Source: Sphaerosporella brunnea
Taxonomy: Eukaryota > Ascomycota > Pezizomycetes > Pezizales > Pyronemataceae
DNA: 64,000 nucleotides
Reading direction: 5' to 3'
Assembly (NCBI GenBank): GCA_008704415.1
Contig: VXIS01000216.1
Location: 1-64,000, forward strand
The notes beneath the pieces were generated by a model, which did no database searches, was not told where the DNA came from, and worked only from the letters and a program-made list of their open reading frames with translations. Made by a program: the position numbers and the translations under genes. Positions 1 to 9,939 of this stretch are shown one piece after another (the stretch's first letter is position 1; every line of letters starts with the position of its first letter).

Positions 1-790
1 ATGGTTCCGGAAGGCGGTTCTTCATAAACAATGTGATACAACCTAAGTCCCAAGTCTTCACTGTGATTTCGCTTTTTCGAAATTCCCCCCCTTCTCTTGT
101 CTTCCCTTTCCTTCTCCCCCCCCCCCTTCCCCATTTTTCTTCCCCCCCTATTCCTACCCCTCCTACCCTCCCCCTCCTCCCCCCCCCCTTGGACCCACGA
201 ATTTCGGTCTCCAAAGACAAGCAAGGGTGTATCATGGAACTTGATATTCCGATCGGATTCTTTTTTCCAATTCTTTCTTTCTAGGAGCAATGGGTAGGCT
301 CGATTCTCCACTGGGTTGGAACGTATAGCGTTTGGTTTTGTTGTGCCGTTTTGAAGCTCCAGGCTGACAGCCATCCCAGGAAAATAAATTTCCTGGGCCA
401 AAGGTCTCTTCAATAGTACTTTGGCACAAAGAACGTTCAAATAAAAAAAAAAAAAAACAAAAAAAAAAAAAACATAAAAAAAGAAATAAACAAATGATAA
501 ACTATCGATCGGAAAAACTCCTGGTCTCCTGTTTGACCCGGACATTCCAGAGTTAGCATGACTGCCATCTTACTAAAAAACCACAACCCCATAGCAACTC
601 AAATAACGTTTTTAAGTTCTTAAAAAAAAACGCGAACGTTCTAAGACCCAAAACAGGCCTAATGAGAGAAAGAAAGAAGAAAATACAAACACAAATGAAA
701 AAAAAAAGAAAATACCACATGGCAAGTCCCATATTACAAGGAAGAACGTTTTTGAAAAAAAAATTTTTTTTGTTTATTTTTTTTCTGTAT
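1..790. other. Low-complexity flank and breakpoint region without a supported gene
   Basis: Bases about 60-200 are very C/T-rich with C homopolymers of about 9-11 nt. Bases about 430-800 are dominated by A-runs and T-runs. No coding sequence with recognisable similarity is visible. The transposase reading frame that enters from the right loses all family resemblance near 780-800, so that point is probably a breakpoint (deletion or another insertion) of the DNA transposon. I cannot identify the left terminus of that transposon here, and the ACGG motifs that mark its right end are absent from this side. Confidence 0.5.
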
Positions 791-2920
791 GCAATTCGCG
801 GTTGATCGGGGTTATATATCATTTCCTGACTGAGCTGCACCTTGGACAGTCGGGAATCACGATGAAATGACTCATCAGGTAAGTTTTCAGCCGCAGAGCC
901 ATCCGTAGAATCCACGGTGTTAACGAAATAGCTAGCGGTCTGTTCCTCTTCACGATGTACACGAGGGCGAAGATTGCTGGGGTTGTAATCACGCCAGTCT
1001 GGATGTCTAGGTACATCGTAAGGAGGTTTCAAGGGACAGTACATATGAGTGCCTCTTCGTTGGTGTTGAGACTCCGGCTGGATGCATTTCTCTTGCAAGT
1101 CGAACGTGTTGGGCATATCAACATCCTCGAGATCAAGCTGACGTTTAGCAGGATTGTCATCAGCATCGGCTGTATCAGACATGTCGAAATCGTCACTGCA
1201 GTTGGAATGTCCAACGTATGTGGATTTGTATCCAGAGCATCCTCGGATGGTACAGTAGTTGCAGTAATGGCGCGAGTTATAACCGGCCACGCCCATCAAC
1301 ATATCCCGTGCAGGCATGTCAGCTGTGACTGTTACCACATGCGCTCGGAGTGTAAACTGGGAGTTGGTAGCCCCGTTATAGGCATCAACGCCATTATGAA
1401 GAATTTTCAGGTCTCTGATGGTGGGATATAGGAACGAGTCGATGTCCTTGGGTTTGCACGGCCCTGGGATAACACCGCTACATATGATATTATCCTCATG
1501 GAATCGAAGCTGTGGAGCAAGATTATAGCACTGAAGTATGATTGGCCAGACTTGATGTTTCTTGCCTTTTCGGAATAGCTCAACTCCGTCAGTGGACATC
1601 GCCAGCGCAATATCGGACTCGGCATTTAATAGGCCATTTTGCTGGAGTGTATGGCATAACTTTCCATCCCAGAAATCTCGCAGGACAGATTCGTCGCATT
1701 CGGGACCACCTGTTCGCTCTTTTCGAAGATCTTCACGGTATTGTACAAGATCACTAGCTCTCTCCGGATTTGAATACTGCAGCCTTAATTGGTGTACTAG
1801 TGGGATATAATCGTATGTCTGATAGGCAACAGCTGCAGTGATTGATCAGTTTTTCGTCTCTTATCATTTCTGGATTTTTACAGAACTTACAATTCCCATC
1901 CCGCCTAGCTTCTCCACACATTGGACACTCTGTCATTTCAGCGTACTCTGGTTTTGCAAAACAGAGACAGCCATTCCGACAAACGTCGTACCGCTCATGT
2001 TTAATTCCAGTGATTCGCTCCAACGTAGTTTCAACAGTTCGAGGATCCAGAATCCGATACTTGAGAAGGGTACGGACAACTTTCAGGTATTCCAAATGTG
2101 TGTCCAACGCAACGTTGCACCGTGTCTTAATTTGATAGAGGGCTATAGATATAATTTCGCATCCAGACAGAACCGGAAGAATACCATATTGAAACATATT
2201 GCCCGCTGCAATAAGTTCATCCTCCTCATCGAGATTAAACCGTAGTGGAATCCTATTTGGTGGTCGTTCATCGGTAAAGCCATTGTCAAGTGGTGTTTCC
2301 TCAATGCTCCGACTGATCTGTTCCATAGTAGGACATTGCTCATGGCCAGGAATCTCGAGTCCCAACTCAGGTATATCGCTTTCATCGTTGTCCAAAAAGC
2401 CATTATGCATATCACCTGCTGGTTTGGGTGAGTATGAATTGCTGTCCTGTCCATAGCTACCGGCCACTGGATTATCATCATCGTCCGGACTCGACGTCTG
2501 ATTATAGGCTTGTTTAGCTCTTGGGTCATCAGGATTTTCGGTGGAATTGTTGATGTCGGTGTACTGTTCTTTTGCCGAGAGCTCGAACTGCAACATAGTG
2601 GGTGTCCCTGTAGTGGACATTGCTCCTGAGCACGGCGATTTTTCAGGAGTTGGACTTGTTGCTGAGATTCGATTTATCGCAACAGGTACCGTCGTTTTTG
2701 CTGCTTGTGACGAACGAAAATCCGCAGGTTTGGCAGCGGCGATTGCTTGCTCGCTGGCGAGTGGTATTGCTTCTGGTAGTGGTGCTAGAGGTATAAATGT
2801 CGTCGTTTTTCTCCGCTTCGCTGCAGTTTTGACAGCTGATTCTGCAGCCATCGGTACTGAACGGCTGGATGCATCTGGTGGAGCAATCGGGCTCCTCTGA
2901 CGCGATAAGTCTCGAGGCAT
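790..2920 (-). pseudogene. Tnp2-superfamily transposase, C-terminally truncated
   Basis: Two exons are readable: 1891-2920 and about 790-1832, with an intron at 1833-1890 (GTAAGT donor, CTGCAG acceptor). Exon 1 starts at the ATG at 2918-2920, encodes a disordered N-terminus, then a Cys-rich segment (YDVCRNGCLCF, then TECPMCGEAR) typical of the N-terminal zinc-ribbon-like part of fungal Tnp2/Plavaka transposases. Exon 2 continues with YDYIPLVHQLRLQYSNP and the conserved block STDGVELFRKG..VWPIIL, then SGVIPGPCKPKDIDSFLYP, which is the start of the catalytic region. After a segment with HYCNYCTIRGC the frame runs into A/T-rich sequence and stops at 553 with no family similarity. The rest of the catalytic domain is therefore missing. 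The assignment to the superfamily is firm; the exact clade is not. Confidence 0.8.
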
Positions 2921-3133
2921 AATTTCTTCGTCCCTTGATGCTTCTGATGGTGTGTCGATAATGGTGTGTCAATGTTAGTGGCGTCAAGATCCGTTGGTTC
3001 ACACCCACATCACCATGAGGTGAGGCACAACCGTACAATGTTTTTTTTTTCGGCAACCAACGTCTGACTGCCACCCGCGTATATTCACCCACACAAAACT
3101 CACAATGGGTGTCTAACTGCAACGCTAGTATTC

Positions 3134-5755
3134 TTGCATATGTACTACGTCATGCCTTGGGCCGATAATTATAAGGTGGCATTCTCATTCTTTCCATGCT
3201 GGCTTTCTCCCAACAACCCAACTGGCACATACTTCGTTGGCAACCACAGTGTATCAGTCTTCAAAGCACTCAGCATCGATATTACCCTCATGGACGCCGT
3301 CGATTTATCACGTTTGACCCAGTTTGAATCACTTTACAGTGATTACAAGCTTCGCCGTGAACTCAATTCTCAACTGGCAAACTCACAGGTACATGATATC
3401 GACATCCTTTATGATTTATCCTACTCATGATAAGACACAGACTTCAACTCCAGTTCTCGATACATCTTGGGCTTCGAAACGCTTGCTAATTCCCGACACT
3501 CTTCTGGAAACTTTTCCTTCCCCACCTGCCGACAGCTATAAGCAGTTTGATTTTCCTCTCTCAGCGATTCAAACCGGAGTCATCGGTGGTGAAGAGTCAC
3601 AGGCAGATACACGGAAGTATGGCAACTTGGACGTGTGTAAAAGCTGTGCCGCTAAAAAAGATGTTCATAGAAATGAGGAGAGTGACGACGAAGTCAATAC
3701 CTGGAACGATGATTGCCATCAGGATGCTCAGGATGATATCACGTCGAGCGAGGACGAGGATATGGTTGCTACCAACAATGACAAAGCTAATACAGACGAG
3801 GATCATATCAGCGATCATATTGAGTGTACCACTGATAAAACCAACACCGTTACTCCCTGGCACGTTCGCTTTCCACAAGAAAGTCAAATTGTATTTCAGA
3901 ACCAACCTAGAGTACTTGAATGCACATTGACTTCGCATAGGACAATCCGCGAGACGTCTATAAAGATACAGAGAACCAGCGACAGCGCACAGAGCCAATT
4001 GACGAGCGACAGCGTACAGAGCCAATCGATAGTGATACCGATACCGATAGAGCTGTTCACAAACACCAGCCCGACGCACCTTATCAGCCAACCACTAGTA
4101 AATGGTGGAAGAATCCAGAAAAAGCCACCCTACGTCGCCTTATGGGTATCGGGGCCGATCTGTCCAAGCAAGACCAGGAAAAACAGTCACGTCTTATGCG
4201 TGGAAAAGTAAAAGAGATCTGTTCTACTTTGGGTATCAATTTACACGACACCTGGACAGAGTATACAGACCGTGGGCAGTCGGAAAACATGATAACACGT
4301 ACGAACTTTTATATTTTATGCACCACACAGCCGTGATTATGCTGATATGCTTTTACCAGGCGTGTGTGAGACTATGAGACCATACCGATGGACTCGAAAA
4401 TTGGTCATTTACGTTCTCAAAGATATTATTCGTCGGACTCGTGAAAATCGTCGACGTCCACTAAACAAAGAACTTGCAATCCTTGGAATGCCTAGAAAAA
4501 AGGGCCGACCATCGAAGACCCGTACCACCAATCACAGTACAAGAGACGAGGACATACAAATACCCATCGCTCCATCTCCATCTCCAAGTTCTTGCGACGA
4601 GGATATACATCGTCCTCTGGCTCCAACCAATGATGATCGAGACATTCCACGACCCACATCCACCGCTGAAGCAGGCTTGGTGAAAGGCTCTATTGCTACC
4701 CGACGCAAGGATCGTGCACAAATTGATGCTGAAATCCCTCATCCACTTAGTACTACCAGGCATGCAAGAGCTAAAAAACAGTCAGTCACCAAGATCTCGC
4801 CTCCATCTAATGCTGGCAAACAGAGTCAACCCCGATCTAAGCTTGCAGCTCGTCCGATTCACTCAAAGCCGGTTGTAGCATCCACCAAAGATAACACTGC
4901 TTCACAAGAAGCAACCTCGGATACTGAGCTAGCAGAACCACCTCTACTTTCATCCAGACCAGCTTTTCGGATTGTGGAAGGCCTCACAGCTACTGTTCCA
5001 ACTGCTGAAGATGGTACGTGGTATCGAGTACGAATTGTGGGCAAAGTTACAGTTCTTCCATTGAACTTGTTGATGGAACAATGGATGTTCATCGTCGATC
5101 GACACATCCGAATTCATCGACCCGAGGCCTATATTGGAAATAACGGCTCTGGTTATCGATATTACGTTGTTACCGGTGAGGACAGCTACCGTGAAGTTTG
5201 TATCGCCAGGGATTTTGACTTGGTTGATGATTATAACCTTTTTTTGGAGCGTGTGCGACATGGTAAAGTTGTTGTGGACCCGGAAGAACTCTGTCTTGAT
5301 CTTGAAAAGGTAGATAACTCAACTTCTATTTCTCGGTCGAATTTTATTTCGCTCTTTGCAGTGTACTAATTCAAGTGCAGATAGTTATGTTTTCTGAAGC
5401 CGCTAGTCCTTCAGCAACTATCTCTCACCCACCTGAAACACAACTGAACCTGGCTGTCAAATCGATACCGACTGCAACTTCAGCTTCGGCACGGACCAAG
5501 AAGGCAGTTGAAACAAATTTCACACCGCCACCTCGTACACCTCGTACACGGACAAAAACAAAGCGTCTTGCCTCTGCAGAAGCTCAAGAGGCGGATGCTG
5601 CAGCAACTCGAGCTCGCAAAAAATCCAAGGTCATTGTTCAGAAACACGTGAAACACACTCATTCCCAGCGCATGCAGGAGCTGCAGAATAATGAAGTATG
5701 TATGCTTCGATTTCTTACAGAGTGTTTCTTTGGATTAATTTTTTCTTAGGGATAA
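3134..5755 (+). CDS. Unknown spliced partner gene of the Tnp2-like transposon (about 777 aa)
   Basis: I do not recognise this protein. Reading-frame continuity and splice signals give six exons: 3134-3388, 3441-3890, 3941-4298, 4360-5309, 5381-5695 and 5750-5755. They sum to a multiple of three. The N-terminus is hydrophobic/aromatic. An acidic disordered stretch follows, then a likely folded basic helical segment (SKWWKNPEKATLRRLMGIG onward) across the exon 3/4 junction. Next comes an AT-hook-like KKGRPSK, a Ser/Pro/Arg-rich linker, a compact segment beginning TWYRVRIVGKVTVLP (about 95 residues, aromatic-rich), and a basic C-terminus. It is divergent from the transposase and lies inside the same element, so it is probably a transposon-encoded accessory DNA-binding protein, or a host gene captured by the element. 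Exon 6 adds only one codon and a stop, so the 3' end is uncertain. Confidence 0.55.
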
Positions 5756-6222
5756 AAACCTACAATAGCTGCTTGTTAGCCGTCTTTTTTTTTTCTATTG
5801 TATACTGCGGTATTTTACAGCAGTTTTTTTTCGTACCTGGTAACCTTTAATGCTTTTACGGTTTGTAGAATTTTTGGGCAGCGCGTTGGTGGGCATTTCA
5901 GATTTGTTTATATAGATTGTACAGTTTTTAAATGCTACCTAATTTTCAACATTCATTGTGGACCCTATTACACTTTTCGACGGAATTCTTTTACGGATTT
6001 CTGTTCAATTGTTTTACCCGCTCTCTACGGATTTATCGACGGCTTTATTCACGGATTTAAAACCTATTATTTACGTATTTTCTTTACGGGTTTTTTACGG
6101 ATTTTCTTTACGGAATATTGACGGGACCGTTTTACGGATTTTGAACCCGTTATTCACGGTATTTTTTTCACGGATTTAAAAAATCCGTACGTCACGGGTT
6201 CCTTGTATGCTCGGGATTTGAT
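5756..6222. repeat. Right subterminal repeat region of the DNA transposon
   Basis: From about 5846 and densely from 5976 to 6196 there are roughly fourteen copies of a short motif (T/C)ACGG, many as TTTACGGATTT or close variants, mostly in one orientation. At 6170-6188 one copy is present as a 19-bp palindrome (ACGGATTT, three A, AAATCCGT). Such arrays bind the element-encoded transposase in CACTA-type elements (established for plant CACTA elements; inferred here). No matching array is visible at the left of the element within this window. Confidence 0.6.
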
Positions 6223-6502
6223 TTCGATTACCTATTTGGGAATGTCTGCCGGACGTGGAACGGCTAAAACGGTCCTCATGGACGCTACTGCACACGATCA
6301 CGACTGCGTACCCTACAGAACCGATGCCGACGCAGCAGGAAGAGATGAAAACTTTCATGAGGATGTTTTCAAAGATCAACCCATGCTGGTGCTGCGTCGA
6401 GGACTTCCGCGCCTGGATGTCGAGGCCTGAAAACAACGTATCAAAGTATGTCCAGAGACGGAAGACGTTCGGCAAATGGCTGTGCGATGCGCACAATGAT
6501 GT
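6223..6502 (+). pseudogene. ERV1: ERV1-type FAD-linked sulfhydryl oxidase, upstream piece
   Basis: Frame from 6222 reads ..WECLPDVERLKRSSWTLLH, then FSKINPCWCCVEDF (catalytic CxxC), then FGKWLCDAHNDV. These match the Erv1/ALR fold: the FAD-binding WTLLH and AHNxVN motifs and the proximal disulfide. Yeast Erv1 acts in the mitochondrial intermembrane space, reoxidising Mia40. The frame is open from 6222 to 6502, where a copia LTR begins. An in-frame TGA (6219-6221) precedes it and there is no splice acceptor, so the 5' part of the gene has been lost at the junction with the DNA transposon. The remaining 3' codons are at 19950-20028. Erv1 is essential in yeast, so an intact copy is expected elsewhere in the genome. 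Confidence 0.85.
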
Positions 6503-6701
6503 TGTAGAGAATATTGGAGGAGGAAGCGACGCTTGTGTATTGAGAATATCTATCTAGAGACCGGAAGATGGGCGCCTTATTTATTCAGGCGCCCTCGCTC
6601 TAGAACCTCGCTACATATTCCAACATCCTGAGTATTAGACTCATGGACGCGTCACCTTCTTTTCAATGACGCTGTTAGACTCCAGGTCTAGAGCTCCAAC
6701 A
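6503..6701 (-). repeat. Copia 3' LTR
   Basis: This 199-bp LTR matches 19746-19944 except at two positions: the terminal base (6503 versus 19746) and one A/G difference (6690 versus 19933). The target duplication GATGT precedes it at 6498-6502. The element is read on the minus strand, so this is its 3' LTR. Confidence 0.95.
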
Positions 6702-6712
6702 CTCCCCCTCAG
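6702..6712 (-). other. Copia polypurine tract
   Basis: On the minus strand the bases immediately upstream of the 3' LTR read GAGGGGGAG, the expected plus-strand-synthesis primer site of an LTR retrotransposon. Confidence 0.7.
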
Positions 6713-7193
6713 CGACATAATAGAACTCCATATAAACAAAAACCTTTTTAAGGAAAAATAAAAATCGAGTGATAGGTGGTGATCAAAACACGCCAAGCCA
6801 TTTATTTGGCTAAGGCGAAAAACTCGTCACCCCTTTTTAACAACACACACAACAACACAACAACCCGACGATGCAACCAGTAACCAGCAACCAGCAACCA
6901 TCAACAGCCACAACATTATCAATTGCAGCACCAGGTCTACCCTGTGTGCTGCTGAGCAGAGTCATACAGCTTAATTGCTGTTTGATATATACTCTATCTC
7001 TGCAACTCTGTGTAAGCCTGATAAGGGCAGACACATTGAGGTTATTACAAAAGCTTATTCAACCAGCGTGAAACCGCTGCGTCGTTAGTAAATTGGTTGA
7101 AAGCTCTTATAATTGCAGAGTGCTGCATTTTTCAAATGCCGCTCTGTTGATAACGAAGTGCTGCTAAAATTTTTGCAGGTCACGTGCTCTGTC

Positions 7194-9400
7194 CTAATTT
7201 TCACCGTCTTTTGCTGATGAGATAGAAACAGGACATAACCCCATCGCACGTATATGTTTTTCATGCTTAATTTGGGGTAGAGCTTTGGTCAAGACATCTG
7301 CTGCCATCTCGTCTGTTGGTATATACTCAACAGAGATTTTACCACTTGCCACGCATTCACGGACAAAGTGATAGGCAATTTCAATATGCTTGGTGCGTTT
7401 TCTGTACTCAGGATTCTTTGTCAAAGCCATAGCGCTTTGATTATCCATGAGCAGTGTGGTTGACGGCAGTTCTGATATAGAACCTACCAAGAATATATTT
7501 TGGATATCCTGAAGCATACGTCGTAGCCATATTGCTTCCTGAGCTGCTGTGCAGCTTGCCATATACTCGGCTTCAGTGTTTGATAAAGCTACACTCTTTT
7601 GACGGGTACTTGTCCAGCTTATTGCTGTGTTTCCAAGTGTGAAGACATTCCCTGACGTTGATCTTCTATCAGGAAGGTTTCCACCCCAGTCTGCGTCGGT
7701 ATATCCAGCAAACGTGAGAGGACCCTTTTCTGAGTATACAAGTGCGTATTGCGCACTCCCCCTTAAATACTTAAGGATATGAGTTATTGCCTGCCAGTGA
7801 TCCTTTTGAGGATTGCTAGCAAATTGACCAACAGCAGAGACTGCAAAGGCCAAGTCTGGTCTTGTCGCAACCATAGCATACATAAGACTACCAACTATGC
7901 GTTGATACATGAGCTTGTCTGCAGGATTTGCAGGGCTTGCATCTGGTGGTATAGGAGGGAGATTGACTCCAGCAAGTAGTGGTGTTTTTGCAGGACGGGA
8001 ATTTTCCATTCCAAAACGTTCAAGAATTTCTTCAACGTATAACTGCTGACTGAGTCCAATAGATCCATCATCCAGATAATGAAGGTCTATTCCAAGGAAA
8101 CGCTTAGCAACTCCCATCCATGTCATTGCAAACCAGCTTTCTAGAGCTTCACGGATTTCTTGAGCAATGTAGTCAGACATCGGAATATACCAGATATCAT
8201 CAACATATAAGAGCAGAATGCAATCTTTTCGAAGATACATGTTTTGATCAGCACTTGATGGTTTGAATCCAATGGATTTAAGTTTCTCATCTATACATAG
8301 AAACCACTGACGCGGTGATTGTTTCAATCCATATAGTGATTTGCGTAGCAGCAAGATATCACCGGAACCATCGTCAAAACCTTCTGGCAGTACCGTAAAG
8401 ATGATTTCATCTAGTTCGGCATTGAGGAATGCATTTTTCACATCCATTTGGAAGATCTGCTTTCCAAGCTTGGCTGAGATTGCCACAATTACTCGGAGAC
8501 TAGCCATAGTGGCTACAGAAGCCCATGTTTCGGTGAAGTCTTCACCATATTTTTGCTCATAGCCTTTAATGACTAGACGAGCTTTGAATTTATACTTTTT
8601 AGTTGAGTCAACCAATGGTTTCACCTTGAAGACCCAACGATTGCTTAGGTGTTTTTTCGCCCTAATTTTCTCTGTTTGGTCTTTCAACGGAATTCTAACC
8701 CATGTGCCTAGACGTTTGAATGCATTCAATTCGTCTTGCATTGCTTCTTCCCATTCAGTCGCGTAAGCAGACTGACGTGCTTGTTTAGCACTTTTGGGTT
8801 CTATAGGCTTTTCCGTCAGTACTGCTTTCATGCCCATACTGGTAGAGGATGCATTAGCATCAAGACCTAAGAATCTTTTCTCCGCTTTGGCAAAGTGGGC
8901 AAAGTCTGAGCCATATTGCTTAAAGTTCCAGTGTTTTTGAGGCTTATCTTGCAAGCGGGAGGATTTCCTCAAGATTGGTTCAGAGTTTTCTGGCTTTGGA
9001 CATTCTGTTATGGCTGGTTCGGGGACCACAACCATAGGCTCATCTGTGGAAGAATTTGAATCCAAGTTCATTTCCGGAGATAACTCTGATTGAGAGTTTT
9101 GAGGATTCTCCTCGTTTGTGTTCATGAGATTGGGTTTGCTTAACAGCTCACTATACTGTTGCTTCCCCTCAAACTCAAGTCTCTGATGATTCTGAATTTC
9201 AAAAACAGATTTGGAAAGGCTATCGCCTTCCAACTCCATAATTTGTGAAGGGTGCACCTTTTTAGCTGGACGCACATCATCGATAAAACAAACATCTCGG
9301 TCCACTATGACGGTCCGTTTGGTTACATCATATACCCTATATTGGTGGGTAGTTCCTTCCACATAACCTAGAAATATAGCTGATTTAGCTTTAGGTGTGG
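7194..9400 (-). pseudogene. Copia pol, downstream part: integrase C-terminus, reverse transcriptase, RNase H
   Basis: The frame is open from the gypsy junction (9400) to a stop at 7194. It starts in the typical copia GKG-to-RT region (FLGYVEGTTHQYRVYD), has a Pro/Ser/Glu-rich linker, then the RT domain with WEEAMQDELNAF, FQMDVKNAFLN and the catalytic LLYVDDI. It ends with RNase H (YTDADWGGN, SNTEAEYMA, LLMDNQSA, RTKHIEI). It is broken only because the gypsy element separates it from its upstream part at 17239-19671. Its frame (modulo 3) is exactly the one expected if the gypsy element and one TSD copy are discounted. Confidence 0.9.
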
Positions 9401-9912
9401 TGTAACCTTTTCGTGAGCTTATAAGATCCGCTATTTCACAGATGCAAATAAACTCAGAACCGTTTGTGTATCTAACTTGATAAATACCAAGAGAATACTC
9501 GCACTCAGGTCACTGATCAACTCAGTATTTATTGATGATAGTCGATACAATCTGGGCTGCTCGAAAGGCCGTATCGAAAGAAGAGAAAAGAATGAATGTA
9601 GGAAAAGCTCGTAGCTTTTATAGCCAACGATGCTGAGTACATCATGTGATAACAATCTGGTGGCAAATTCGAAACTAAGGAAAGAATGGTCTAGAAGACC
9701 TGCAAGTCTGCCTTGTGGAAACTAGAAGATTCCAAAGTGACGTAGCATCGAAGGGGCTAGAAAGTGCTAGAAACATGGTGACAAAACATAGTAAAGAAAG
9801 TAATGGAAACTCGTAGAATGCTGTTATCATACCATCGTTACTGCCTTATAGTTTTATATCTTAGTAAGGAAATACCTAAGAAAGAAACCATAGTAAGTGT
9901 AATAATCTTACA
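9401..9912 (-). repeat. Gypsy 3' LTR
   Basis: 512 bp, TG..CA ends on both strands. It differs from the 5' LTR at two sites (A/G in the GTGTATCT(A/G)ACTTG stretch and C/G in GGAAATAC(C/G)TAAG). It is preceded by TSD copy TGTGG at 9396-9400. Confidence 0.95.
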
Positions 9913-9923
9913 CTTCCCCTTAA
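9913..9923 (-). other. Gypsy polypurine tract
   Basis: Minus-strand sequence AAGGGGAAG lies directly upstream of the 3' LTR, the usual priming site for second-strand synthesis in LTR retrotransposons. Confidence 0.65.
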
Positions 9924-9939
9924 AAAACAGTTGAAACAG

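Larger units (their letters stand above)
790..6222. mobile_element. Tnp2/CACTA-like DNA transposon, left part truncated
   Basis: The block contains a minus-strand Tnp2-superfamily transposase gene and a divergently transcribed plus-strand gene of similar size, separated by about 0.2 kb. It ends on the right in about 250 bp of dense short motifs of the form (T/C)ACGG, the arrangement expected for subterminal transposase-binding repeats. The right end lies somewhere between the 19-bp palindrome at 6170-6188 and the start of the ERV1-like frame (about 6222). The left end, terminal inverted repeats and target duplication were not found. The transposase lacks its C-terminal part, so this copy is probably not autonomous. 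The left boundary is an estimate from where transposase similarity stops. Confidence 0.6.
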
